Positions 45,157 to 58,148 of a stretch of 64,000 nucleotides of DNA are shown here, piece by piece. The notes beneath the pieces are model-generated. The model made no database searches. It was not told where the DNA came from and was given only the letters and a program-made list of their open reading frames with translations. Each line of letters opens with the position of its first letter. The first letter of the stretch is position 1. Source of the stretch: Ectocarpus siliculosus (taxonomy: Eukaryota; Sar; Phaeophyceae; Ectocarpales; Ectocarpaceae); contig FN648540.1 in assembly GCA_000310025.1 (NCBI GenBank), positions 109,413 to 173,412 of the forward strand, written 5' to 3'. Both the position numbers and the translations under genes were made by a program.

Positions 45157-48100
45157 CTTGTGCGGGCACAAGACAGCATGCGTCGACCATGTTCACACAT
45201 CGGCTAAAAGCGAATCGGAGGCATCAACACCTCTGCGGTATGGTGCTCAAGCAGCGTGCAATGGGGCATGCGAACTGCTGCGCACCACCACATCAAGATG
45301 TGGGAGATGGCCAACTTGCGGTGATGGCGGAGGACATACGTCGGCTGTCGGGTGTACGACAAGTGAGGGGACTTGGACTAATATTTGGTGCTGCGCGTGC
45401 TGCTACCGCAAACTTCTTCACCGCGAAGAGCCGTTGACACCTGTTTCCTAAACTTGGTTTCAGGAACCTATACTTGGGTGTCGGTTATGAGACAATACCC
45501 CTCTTGTTGAAAGACTTAGATACGCCGTGTCCGAGGTAGATGTGGCAAGCTAAGGATGCGCCGTAGGTAACAGCCGAACAACACACAGTACAACGTGCTC
45601 TGGGATCGTTTCACATTGGACAAGGCACGGCAGAAAATGCCGCCACCTTCAACATCTCGTGGCCAAACATAAACGCGATCACATGCGTCACCAACCACAC
45701 TTCATGTCAACAATCCTACAGTGTGTTGCTTGCCGGTGTCAGTAGCACAGCTATGCTCGACGCCGATAACCATGCACGTCGATGTCTACAGCAGTACCCC
45801 ATTCCCCACAAAAGGCCAAGGAAAGTTTCGCCGGTCCGGTCATCGTCATCCACATATAGCAATCAAATCACCGTCCCCGTTCCAAGTCAGCTAAATAGAG
45901 CATTTCACACTTAGCAACACGCGGAGTTTCACCTGTCGAGGATGCCCGCCGTATCTGTGATCTTCCCGCCGCCGGCCCGCAGACAAGAATCTAGCGGCGA
46001 GGCCAGGCCGGAAGACTGCAGAAACTCCGGCCGCGACCGCTACGCCGCCGTCGGAGACAGCTCGGAAAGCTCCGTCCCGGAAAGATCGCTGGGCGGAAAC
46101 GGGCAGAACCCTGCGGATAATTGAAAAACGTGCTTCAACTTTTCAACGCGTTGGTGTCTGACACCGGTGACAAAATGATCGGAGTGTTCACGGTGATTGC
46201 ATCGAAGTATTTGCGCCAAGGGTTGAGTCACACTTGCTGAACGCTGGGCTTAGTTGAGCGAGTTTCAAGTCCTTGCACAGAGAAACCCGCGAAACCAACG
46301 AGGGATACACCACAATGTTGGAAGAGAGTTGAACTTTCATGTTTTAACGTTTTGAAACGGTGAAATCGCACTACTGTGTTCTACTGTACTGCTGTAATGC
46401 CACGGACGGTGTCTGCCTGTCTGGTGTCTGGTACTGGCGTAGTGGCCGGCAACACGGGGCAGCAAGTGGGGGGGAGACGCCACGACGGCAATACTTCAAG
46501 TACTGTAGTAGCATAGGCCAGCAGAAGGCTGGTTTCTTGTTGAACTACTGCTGTACACGTACCGTAATAGTCGAAGAGATGGCACCGGTCGTGAACATGG
46601 CACCGGGGTGCGCAAAAAAATACAAGAACGGGTTGGAACGGGATGATTTAATTCGATTTACGGTTCGGTGCGAGACCCCCAAATCCAATATTGAACTCCT
46701 TTCAGCTGCCGGAATGAGGTACATGTGCGTACCTTTTGCACGTGGGGACGGTGTCAGCGGAGCGCCACTCCTCTCCTGTATGTACGAATGCATGGTCGCG
46801 GTTCACGCGGGATGCCAGTTGCCAACCGTACACTCAACCAAACACACAACGTACAAGCCGCACGCTACCCCACCTTACACAACACGAAACTATTGTACGG
46901 CTGCGTACGTACTGGTATCCGCCGGAGCGAAAGCGGAAGACAGCCTGATACCGTACGTATCAGTGCCTCACATGGACACCACATCGTTTGTTCCCCTTTC
47001 ACGCCATAGCCAAACTCGCCTTCAACACAAGACCACTCGCTGTGCATGGCATGTTACGTACCAGCCTACATTGCCGTTACCGGTGTGCTTCCAACCAACA
47101 ACAACGGTACCTACACGTACGGTGTGGTTCTATACTGATCAGTAGCATTTGTCAACTACCGTGTGAAGAAAAACGGTGCGTGTGGGTATGCCTACACCGG
47201 TATCATTACTATCGTACCGGTCGGGGAGATGGCACCGGGGTGCGTGCATACAATACCTGTGTGTATTTCATTGGGGATGGCACCGGTCGGAGATATCGCA
47301 CCGGGGTGCCTTGAAAAAACTAAACGAAATGATTTAGTTGCATTTCTGCACCGGGGTCGGAGAGATGACATGAGTCGGAGAGATGGTACCGGGGTGCGAT
47401 AAAAAACTCGAGGCAAAACTTAAACAAGCGATCGCACCCGGTGCCATCTCTCCGACTATTACGGGTATGCTAGAGTCGGGATTGTTTGTTGCGCTCTTGC
47501 TGTGGCACTTCTCCGTTACTTTTTTCTCCTGGGACACGTATGGCAGTCGCTGTTGTTGTTGTTAATGCCTACATGTTTGCTGCTGTTGTTTTATCACCCT
47601 GTCGGCTAAGCAGCGCGGTCAATACGTCAACAAGTCAAGTCGTGTGTACCGCGTTGAGAGCAGAGAGGCACAGCACAGCAAAAGTGGACGCGGCTCTCGC
47701 GGGACTGTCAGATTCGTCGTTCGTGTGCAGGCTGCGCGCCGTGCAGGTCTCATCAGCAAGCCCGACCAAAGGCACATACAATATATCATTCTACGCTACA
47801 ATGGTAGCAGTGTCGATGATTCTGCTGCGTGCGATGGAGTGGGTGTTGTTGCTCTTGCGCTACTGCGCGGTAGGCTTGTGTCAGGTCCGTGCCTTGCAAC
47901 CGAAGCTACTTGCAGGCGAACGTCATAGCTCTCCATTGTTGCCTACGGTTTCACGCACCTGTGCAAAAATCCAGTGGTTTTCACAGAGCCAGGCTTGTCC
48001 CGGAAGACCGAGCCATGGATTGTGAAGCGTTGCTCCTCCAGGGCCTTGCTCATGTCCCTTTGTCGCACTGCTGCTTGTGGGCGTGGTCGTTGTCTTGGAG

Positions 48101-48229
48101 GGGTCGAAAGGACGACGCATCCTATTGGTCAGCAAAAAACAAACGCGGCGGAATAGATACGAACGTCATCATGAGAACCATCATGTCCTGTTTGCGCACA
48201 ACAGGCAACAGCAGCAAAGACACCCCAGA
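45157..48229. other. Mostly unassigned; hydrolase 5' exons expected, hairpin repeats present
   Basis: The missing first exon(s) and promoter of the minus-strand hydrolase should be here, but none could be identified. The 46570-47456 part is filled with short hairpin-type repeats described separately. Confidence 0.35.
46570..47456. repeat. Cluster of short hairpin/TIR repeats (GATGGCACCGGGGTGCG)
   Basis: The motif GAGATGGCACCGGGGTGCG or close variants occurs at about 46577, 46593, 47226, 47293 and 47382, and inverted at 47431-47456. The block 47374-47456 is an 83-bp hairpin: 27 bases beginning GTCGGAGAGATGG pair with the inverted copy around a 30-base loop. A second palindromic core, ACTAAACGAAATGATTTAGT, lies near 47315-47338. 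This suggests nested or degraded copies of a tiny MITE family. Confidence 0.65.
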
Positions 48230-51200
48230 ATGGGCGGCATGGCTTATGTCTGCTCCAGGCTAGTGCCTCTAGCTATTTGGGTGCTAGTGTTCGTCTGCAG
48301 GAATGCAGCCGGGCTCGTGTCTACCGCTCACGGCACCGTTACGGCAGCATCAGCGAGACGGCCCCTGACAATGTCCAACGCCGGCAAGAAGAGGCAAAGG
48401 GAGGTGCGTGCTGACTGCTGACTTGAGAAAGAGAGAAGAGGCCAGGGGGCATGGGGCGACATCGGTGACTACTACCGGTCACTCCAAGTCACTCTACCCT
48501 AATGCTCCAAAACGCCGCCCTCTGGAAGATATTTTCGGAAAAAGTGCCGATATTTTACCGGTCGCAGCTTCGCCGTGTGTTCTGACGCATAGTCTACCGT
48601 ATAACACACACCCCGTGCACCGATTTTCAAACCTCGATTTGTCAACAGCAGAAAGAGTCACAGCGCCGAAAACGGCGGTATTGAAGCCGTCTGGTCGAGA
48701 GCTCTCCGAAAACGAATCGTTTCGCTTATGTATCCTCTTGGTCGTGGAGCGATCGAGCTTTGAAAATCGGTCGAGGGTGTGTGTTATCTTGTGTCGAATA
48801 CGGTAGTCTACAGCAGTACGTGTTCTCCTCTCTCTCTTTCCCCGAAGTCTCTCTCTCGCTTGCTTGTGAGTTAACTGTCAAATACCCTCACCCAGTGAAC
48901 CGGCTGAATCACCACGCCTTCTTCACTTGATTCTGTACAAAACCATACCCAACCCGTCTCCCTCTGAGAATAACTATTTAATCACCCGAGCTACAAGACG
49001 GCAGTTCTCATGCTCCCCTTACCCCTCTCACCCTTCTGCAATGAATGTAGGTCAACGGCAATGTTAGGGCGAAACACCTCCTCGAGGTTGCGTGCTACCG
49101 AGTTTTTTTTGTACATTGAACATGTCGCAGTGTCCGCGTAACAAGAACGGCGTTTTCTGGGATTTGTGCAATTTTCAAGTTTGATTAATTTGTGGTGCAC
49201 CCTGCTCCTCTTGCTGCGAACAAGGTCCCATTTCTCAAGTGCACCGGCCACGCCATGCAGCTGGCTGGTCGATGAACATGTGCAATGAACATGTGCGATG
49301 AACATGTGCAACAAACAGACGCCCCATCGGAACGAACATCGACATTCACGTTTTCGACACGTCTTTGACACGTCTCTGCGGATCGCGCAAGAGGCTACTG
49401 TAGGCTGAAGGGTAAGGTCAACGTATTGCGCTCTCTCCCATTGCCTTGTCCGCGGTATGTATCCAGCGGACCGACGAATAGACGCCAAACTTCGCGTGAT
49501 ACAGAACGAAATGCTCATTCCCGCTTGGCAGTTGGAGAGGTCTGCTGACAGGGGGACCGCGGACGAGTCAGTAAGATACTGTACCGGTCCAACCTCCGGA
49601 TCTGACAAGAGCCCTCGCGTAGAAATCTGTAACACTCGTGGCGATGAGCCAGAGTGTGTCCTATGTCTTCGCCGGTACATGCACCACGTACTTTGATTGG
49701 TTTTTGTTGCAACTCTTGAGCCTTTTGTTCTTTCGCGAGATCAGGTGGTGGTGATTGGGGGTGGCTGGGCAGGATTCGGGGCGGCATCACACCTGTCTAG
49801 CGCTGGCGTCAAGGTTACCCTCCTGGAGGCGCAGCCATCCGCGGGAGGATTGGCCGCTGGGTGGGAGACGGCGAAGGGCAAGAGGTGTGTACGCCATTGA
49901 AATTGTTGTCATCGGCATCTTCATCGCCTCCAACACTACTTGATGCCAGGGGAGCAACCCGGCGAGGCAGTATTTGTATGCCCACGTAGATGCGCCATCC
50001 GCGTAGTGCGGATTCCACGTTTCGCCACTCTGTAATGTAGACTGGTGGGTAGCGAGTACTCTTCGGCATTAGGTGGGGCACACCCTGATTCCGAGACGAT
50101 ACATTTTCGGATGCCGGCCATACTTTCCCCGCTCGAGCGCAGGGTGGAGGTGGGTATTCACGGCTTTTGGAGATCCTACCGCAACATCGACCGCTTGATA
50201 ACGGAAGAGCTCAGGCTGGATGCACGGAAAGTCTTCACTAGATATGAGAGGTCGGCACTGCATACGAAGGTACAATATCGCGGCCGGCTGTACATCAGTG
50301 TCAACACACCCATACCCCTGAAACGGTTCGGGATTTCTTGTTCGTCTGGTAACCGGTCGGTTGCGTGTGTGCTGGTTTTGCTTGTGGTGCTCGACGACGG
50401 GTTTCAGAGATTCTGATGGTGCGCAAAGATTGCAGGACAAGGGTAAGGGTAAGGATAAAGGATGGCGATCACATTGAGGAGGGCTCTGATGGCCGTGGTC
50501 CAGAGGAACCGCATGGGGGGGGGGGGGGGGGGGTGTGACCCGCATGGGGCGAAGGTCAAATGTGCGCAGCGCTTCTGCGTTCAGTATCTATTCCCCCTTT
50601 GCAGGGAGCGTGTATGGATTTTGCGTAGGATCAGACTTGGCTCCGTGCATGCAAAAGCAACATGATGCCGACGACAAAGTCTAAAACGTATTGCGCTCCC
50701 CCATGTGCGCTTGGACATCACGTCGACGAGCAGGATGGACTTAGCGTCGTGGCGCCGATTTTGGGTGAGCTGCCCAAGACTCCCAGCTCCTCTTGGGGCC
50801 GGCGTTGTACCCGATGTTCAGGTGATGCTATGCATTTGTTGTTGCCCTATCGATGTTTCTCTCTCTCAATCCCTCCGTTTCTGGATATCGCTTCAACGAA
50901 ATCTCCAGGAAAAGGGCAAAGGTAGTATCCATCTGCTGAGCCAGCCGCCGTTGTACCGTGAATAGAAACCAAAGTGTACGGTGGTACTTCAGCGGTACGC
51001 ACACTCAACAACAGCAGCGGGGTGGGCCAAACGACGTGAGGGTGTAGCTGAAGCATCCAGCAGAGCTCAGCATATAGACTCAGTTATGCACTTCAGGGTT
51101 GGGGTGCTTTGGGGGGGCGTCCCCACAAGGCGATGTTAGGTTACATACTCTCGCAAGAAGATATTCTTCTGATCAATTCAGGATCTCCCGCAACCTGATA

Positions 51201-54200
51201 TCGGTATCACACTAGCAACAGCCGGTGATGGTGCCTCCAACAATCTCGGCATGAAACTTGTCGCCGCCACCCAGCACCATCAGCAGCGACGTTTGTCGTT
51301 GTTGCCGGAACGTAGTGCGGGCCTTCCCGTACGCAATCCTTTCCCTTTAGATCCTTCTTGCTGAAGAGTTTGGTTTCTTGGCCGTTTGTTTCGCCGTCGT
51401 CTGTTGCTGCCGCTGCAATGTGTTGTGTAGCACGTTTCCTCCTTGCCGCAAACGAAATGACAGACAGCTTTCGCCGCTAGCTGGTATTTGATTCTGTGTC
51501 TAGCTCGGTACCACCTGCCATACTTTGAACCCCTTGAAGCCCGAAGTGAACCCTTTCATAGCCCGCGATACTGCTGCTGGGTTTGGCCTGAGCGTGCGGT
51601 TTGTTGTTTGGTAGTGACGTACACAAGCCATATCACGTGTCTGCGTGAGTTCTTTGCCCCGAAGGGTTTTCGTTTGGCCCTTCACCTCGTCTGCACGAAG
51701 CGTGGAATGCATGCACGATAGTGATTGGACCGACGCGATCATACTTGGCATTTTCTACCGTCCTCCGTTACCGTGGCAGCCGGTTGGGACTGCTAGACAG
51801 AGCGAGCGCACTGGGCTTGACGAAGGCGTTCTTGGATTTCGACGGTAGCGAGGAGGCTTGGCGGCGGTACGACAAAATCACGGCCAGAGAGGTGATACAT
51901 GGGTGGGCCTTGGCCGTAATAATTCCAAGCAGCAGGGCAGAGAGTGAACACTCGCAAGCACGGCCCTACCCGCGCAAAGTTCAAATCAGTCGATAGCGCC
52001 ATCTTCGCCTTGACGGTTGAGCTTGAGCTGAACCTGTTGCGGAACGAGCAGGACCCCTTGCCGATTCTCAAGCCCAGCTAAACACATGAGTTACACTGTA
52101 GCCGATCATTTCGCCAGGATCTGCGTGAAATGATGGTGGTTTGATAAGCTTCAAGTCGCTGTAAATGCGTACGATTCAATTGGCATCCAAGCTCGTCGCG
52201 AATGGTGGGTAATATGAACTGGTTGGTATGAGGCCCTTCCTGAGTCTATAGCAGACAGCCGTGGCGGCAGGTTTAACGAGCCCCCTATGCCGTCACCTAA
52301 ATCCCATTCCCACCTCTCTGACCACGTTCTGCTCCTGGTTGTGTTGGCAGCTTTTTCGAAACGCCGGTGTCTCTCAGCGCTTGTACGACGAATTTCTAGA
52401 ACCGATGCTGCTGGTGCTGCCGATGTGCCCCGGCGAAGATTGCAGCGCGGCTGCGGCCCTGAGCTGTTTCCAGTACTTCGCGCTGGAGCACCAGGTATCT
52501 ATATATCTACATATATCTATCTACGTTGTAGCTGCCTCTACATGTAGAGTCGACGATAAATATATGTAGGCACTCCGAACATTCACATTTTTTTCACAGC
52601 ATAAAGCCATACACTGCCGTGCCAGGGACAAAGCAGTGGTTTGTAAGTCGTCCACCGGCACCACCCTCTTTGTGTCTTTTCTGCGTGCGTTTCGTGGACC
52701 TCGTTCGCGATGCAGCGGCTTGAATGTTTTATTGGTGCTTGAACGTTTGGTTGGTGACGATGGGTCTCTTCTGCAAAGGACGTGTGAAGAAATCCCTTGT
52801 GTTCTCGCTGTGCCTCCGTCTGCCACCATGGTGCCTTACTGTCCCCAAGGGTGACTTCGATGTGCGATGGCTCCGCGGGAGTGCATCTGACCTGATATTC
52901 GCCCCCTGGCTGAGAGCAATAGAGAGGGATGGTGGCAAGGTCATCGGAGGCAAAAGAGTTTCGACCATCCGGTTCAAGGGGTTACCGGTAGCGGAGAGCA
53001 CTTTGGGTACGGCTGCTGGCGTCGCCAAGATGGCGTCGAGCGGCGGAGAGGGCAACGAGGGAGACGAGAAAGGTGGGGGGGGACAGGGCGCAGGCGATGG
53101 CGAGGCTTGGAGAAAAGCTAACGGGGGTGGTGCTGTTGATGGCGACCCTGATGCCGAGGGTGACGGTTGCTCGATGTGGGTGGAGACAACAGACGGAGAG
53201 GTCTTCAAGCCGGATGCCGTAGTGCTCGCCGTCGGCATAACAGCCGCCAAGGTTAGACCTCATGCTGTTGGTTCGCTGTTGCAGAAGTAGCAGCTGCCTC
53301 AGTTTCTATGGACATGTATGCGAACAAAGTAAAGCAGTGCCCTTTACCGGAAGAATTTTGTCGGCCTCCGTGCTCTCCGTTGACGATGAGACAGTCGACA
53401 TATTCCTGGGATGAGACTAAACGGCAAATAACATAAATTACAGTAAGAGCAATGATCTGTGCCGACGGCAGGGTGCACTGACTGGTTCGCAAGAGCTGTG
53501 GAAGAAGCTCAAAGCTCGGTCAGCTGAAGCTACAATGGTCTGATCCTTCACCCAAATTTTGGATTGGGAATATCACAACGGCGTTGGACGATTCTATGAT
53601 GGGATGGTTCGCAGGCACGAGGTGTACACAAAGAGTGGACCACAATGGACGCTGAGAACGTGTGAGCCTGCAGCATTGAGGATGTGCCATGGGTTTGACA
53701 TCATCCGGCAGAGGCGAGAACTCCACTCCATCCGTCCGCCAGATGATGTGACCGTCACGGATGCAGCAAATGTGCAACAATGGCTGCTCATCGTACGATT
53801 CGTTTTTTATAACCGGGCATCGATAACTTATTGACGCCGACACTGGCAAGGTTGGACATGCTGTTATAGCTGTAGTTATGACTGTCTGTCTTTACCCCGC
53901 GCAAAATCTCCGCCCTAAGCCATGTTGGTCGGTCCGCTGCCATGCGGCAACTCTGTGCAATGTTTTCCAGGCGTTGGTCCGGAGCTCCCCCGAGCTGGCG
54001 TCGAAGCCAGAATTCCAGGCGCTCTCTAACCTCAGGGGGGTTGACGTTGTCGCCACCCGGCTGTTCTTCGACAGGAGAATTGACTTACCAAGAGCGGCTT
54101 CCGTGGCGGGCGGCGGGTTAGCTCCCGGTGAGGAAAGCCTTGAGTCGCCAGTCGAAATTTTTCTCAGGCTCACGTCCTCACCTGCTCTAGTGATCGGCAT

Positions 54201-57200
54201 AGAGGTCAGACGATGATGGCAAGGGCCCAATTTGTTCTCTATTGGTCTCAGTGTTATCTAGGGAAGGTCGACAAGGTTTTGGTTTTCAGACTATCACCGC
54301 GAAAGTTGCAACCCCCATCGTGGGAACACTTCTACTTTCTGATCGGAACCGTCTTTGGGTGGAAGCACTTCCGCGCAAGGTGACTCCTGCGGCGTTGTTG
54401 GATGACTGTCGTGCTGGCTGTACCATGCGTTCGCGATCAGCAATAGGTACCCTGGTATTTCTGTTGTCTTCATGTATGGCATGAATTTACGCCTCTCGGC
54501 AGCTCTCGGTGTTATTACCATGAATCCCTTCTTACGCTTACGACTTTAACCCAGCGCGATCTTTGGTGTGAAGACAACAATACCACCACCATCAACAGCA
54601 GAGGCATTTGCGATACCTTCCTTACTCTCGTTTACCTTGTCTTGTGGTCTTGTGGTGTTGCCCTCGTGCAGGGTTGGAGACGGCGGGTCTGACCTTTTAT
54701 CATCTCAACGAGCTGCAGGATGCTTATCGCTCTCAGGAGGCCTCAGTCGTGGAGGTGGGTACCGCCCTCTGTGACATCTCGTTATTCGCACATATGTCGT
54801 TCCCGCTTTTAAGATACTCGACTCAAGTAAACTCCCCGCTTTGAGGACACGCAAAACCTCAGGAGCAGGGAGCTCTGCAGATGTACAATATAGAGACTCC
54901 TCCAGAATCTTGAATTCTTCCCCGCGTCAAAGACACGTTCCAATAAGGAATACCACGTGCGTCTTGAAAGCGGAGTCGACTGATGTCCATCGCACATGCA
55001 AGCATGTATAGGCATGCATAGGTTGCAACGGGCTCGGAGGGGGCATTGCAGTGTTACCGAAAAGCGCCGCTCGTGGAGAGACCGATTCTTGGGCGGTGAC
55101 GCTCTCGTTATTTATCACTCCGGGGGGGTTGCCTTGTTGTAGAATGATGCATTCGACATCTCTGTTCCCTGAGGTTTCCGTGCTACTGCTGTGGGTGGGC
55201 AAGGCGTGCCGGTACAATGTATCGATCCCCATCGCTCGACACTGCTCCATTCGACCTACCTTCTTGGAACGGTGTGGGGCCAGGCTTGCGAGCAAGAGCT
55301 TGCTTGTTTCATATCATGGCATGGGTTCCATGTAGGAGTCGACAACAATGGCAACTGATACCGAAGCGACAACCATGTGGTGGTCCGTTGATTCAGGTTG
55401 ACATGTACCACGCCAGCCCTCTGCTACCGATGAGCGATGAAGGCATAATGGAGACCGCCCTTGAAGCCCTTAACAAGGTGAGAACACCCCTCCGACACGT
55501 TACATCTATCAATCCATCTTTCGCTTCATCTCATTCGGTCATGTGTGTCTCAGGTGCCAATCAAGCACATCGAGCTATTATCTCCCACTGCGAACATTAT
55601 TCTCACCATTAGAGTGCGTGTAAATGGTGGTGCTCTGGTGTCAAGAATGGGTAGGGTCAGGGTTGGGAGTAGTGTTGGCCTGCACGTGCACAGTTGCTCT
55701 GATATTGCAATCATGATGTGTGTCGAAACCGATGGTGTTTGTTGTTCTATGTGCCGGACCTGAAACCTTGGCTGGACTACAATATGACCCGGATACACGA
55801 CAGTTTTTCGGTCTTAGAACGTCGTGAACCACCACACGCGCCACTCACGCCAAGGTTGATGTCTCTTGTTGGTCCACACACAGTGCGAACACTTGCCTAC
55901 GCATTCCATAAGAAAATGGACTGGAGTTCTTGGAGAGATGTACGTGACGGCTCGGCCGTTGTCTCGCTCCCCGGTCGCTAACCCTTTCAACTGCGGGCCG
56001 CAAGAGAAAAATCACTCAACTTTCGTTTGTTGACGTTGTGGCCTCAGGCGCTTCCCGAGCTAGGCGTTGCGAGCGACATGCTTGAGGACTTTGCTGTGGT
56101 CCGGGCACCTCAGGTGAATTTATTGTTGGCTCCCAGTAAATGATTAATGCTTCTGTGCCGTTTCAGGATTGCCAAAGCTGGGCTACCCGGCCGGATGTTG
56201 CCACAATTGTTCTCTGTAACTTGCGTCTTGGAGCAGGTAGGTGTCGCGATATTGACCCTCCAGAGTGTCGTCTGTTCCGGTTCAATGCTTTCCCTCATAA
56301 TTGGACTCTGGTGTCATAGTGTTGTGGCTCGGGAAGTAATCTCGCTAGTATACTCTCTGGTTTTTTGTTCATACATTTATACAAGGTTCGCCTAGACCTT
56401 TCCGTTTTATATGGGACCAAATATTTATCTTTCCACACACCTTGACCCAAGATGTGCCTTAGAGGGCAGTCCAACGACACTTTCCGTGAGTGCAACGTGA
56501 AAAAGAAGGTAGTGTGTGCTTTTGCCAAGCGAAAAATCAAGCTATTGTCTAACACGGTGTGAGACCTGTACCTCGCACAGTCGTGAAAGATGTTACGTGA
56601 CATCGCATCAATGATCAACTTCAAAGAGACGACAGCGCACCACCCATAAAAAATATATACTTTCGCCCAACTAAACCTTGCAACAGGTCGAATATGTCGG
56701 TCAAATCTTGAGACAAACTTCCAAGATATATTCACAACATTCTTCCCATAGAGACCGTGTGAGAGCTATTTTACTGAACATCATAAGCGAATAATAACAT
56801 ACTCAGATGTATGCATGTGCCATCATGTGGCTTTGTTTGTCGAAAACAGTGGTGATGATCACCTGATGTGTACCAGCAGGCAGAAGCACGTTCTTTCATC
56901 GACGGTTTTGGCGATCGCCGTAATTGCCAGTGAGGAATAATGACCAGAGAGAGATTTTACCTCGGGATGGCTCGGCACATGCGGATGATCGATGTCTGCA
57001 TACGGTGTTCTGTTGATGGTATGGCCAGGCGGTCAGCCACTTCTTCCCAGGCGCTTTCCAACACTTGCCCCGGATTCAGCCGTCAGCGGACCTCCCGTCG
57101 GTGTTCATGTGCGGCGATTGGGTATGCCGAGGAGGACACCGATCATGGTCACAGGTCAGACGGTAGACGAATGTCGGTAAGGGGTGTTTGGTTAGAGCCT

Positions 57201-58148
57201 TGGGGGTCGGCACTAGTCGCGTCCCCGCTCCATGCCGGTGCACCGACCAAACGGAGGGCCAGCCACATAGGCGAAGGGCGTGTTTTACAACCCTACCAGC
57301 GTCGTGTGCTGCTCTGCCTCGCTGGACCACGATCGCTGACACTACGGTTTTCTTCAACTCCAAGCGTCCAATGTGTATCGCCACGACAGTGTCCTCAGCC
57401 GTCGCTGTAGCGTCACCTTGAAATATTTCTAGAAGCACGTTGGTGGTTGCGGTTTTTCGACGTTCAGGGATCGCGCCACGAAAACATGGACGAGGACCCG
57501 ACATGGTTGGGAAAAGTCATGCGTGTGCGATCTTATCATCATTTATGCAGCCTCGCGTGCCAAGGATGCACTCCTGCTGATCGTTGTTGGTGCAGAGAAT
57601 CGTGGCTTACGTCATCACACTAGTGTAGCAAGGAAAACCGATCCGGATTCGCAGGAAGGGTGCCTGCCGGGTAGAAATAGTTTGTGGAAAGTTGTTGTTC
57701 GCGTGCACGGAGCGTCGCTGAGGCCCCATCGATCGACTCACGTACCGTTCACTTTTTCTGTGGAAGACAACGGAGTCCAGCTAGGCGGTCAACAAACACG
57801 TTCACAGGCGGGCCCCTTCCATGTGGCCGTTTTTCTGGGAGTGTATGCCTGCACCGTAAATGTCCTAAATAGCTTAATAGTGCTAGGTCGTTTCGAGATG
57901 GCGCATCCAGCACGACAAGTCCATTGAACTCTCCAATCTGAATTGTTTCGTAGGAAAAGGCTCTTGTGGAAGGCAGGAGAGCAGCAGCTGCCGTCTGCAA
58001 ACAGCTCGGCGTTCGAGAGGGCTACTACCCGAGCATTCTCCCCATCGAGGAGGACGAACCTCATGTTAGGCTGGGCCGTTCGGCTTTCCGGAGGCTGAGA
58101 TCGACATCTTTGCCAAGCCGAGCAACAGTTGGTGTGTTTCTTGGCTGA
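48230..58148 (+). CDS. Phytoene-desaturase/amine-oxidase-like FAD oxidoreductase, probably plastid-targeted (about 13 exons)
   Basis: Exons: 48230-48403, 49745-49884, 50143-50269, about 50731-50821, 51780-51891, 52351-52494, 52850-53251, 53971-54127, 54672-54754, 55397-55477, 56048-56113, 57080-57154, 57954-58148. Exon 1 starts MGGMAYVCS with a hydrophobic segment (LAIWVLVFVC) then an Ala/Arg/Ser stretch, like a bipartite plastid presequence. Exon 2 has the dinucleotide-binding VVVIGGGWAGFGAASHL. Next come VGIHGFWRSYRNID, DRASALGLTKAFLDFDG with KITARE, RLYDEFLEPMLLV, DFDVRWLRGSASDLIF and FMCGDWV...HRSWSQ (C-terminal FAD-binding), ending PIEEDEPHV. This order fits the FAD-dependent desaturase/isomerase family; substrate is unknown, a carotenoid being a guess. 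Most exon phases match. Exon 4 has an apparent frameshift and a piece before 57080 is missing. Confidence 0.82.
48590..48810. mobile_element. Short TIR element (MITE-like), copy 2, in intron 1 of the FAD gene
   Basis: The ~220-bp block begins TAGTCTACCGTATAACACAC and, read from the right on the other strand, begins TAGACTACCGTATTCGACAC. Both ends include AACACACACCC and ACCGATTTTCAAA, giving about 35-45 bp of inverted terminal sequence with an indel. It shares ends and the ATCGAGCTT core with 21398-21576. Confidence 0.7.
49264..49312. repeat. Short tandem repeat GATGAACATGTGC
   Basis: Three near-perfect units of about 15 bases within the FAD-gene intron; no function apparent. Confidence 0.7.

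Noticed and set aside
44858-45451. 197-codon + strand frame
   Set aside because: It has no ATG start or recognisable domain, and it is antisense to the hydrolase exon encoding HGGAW.
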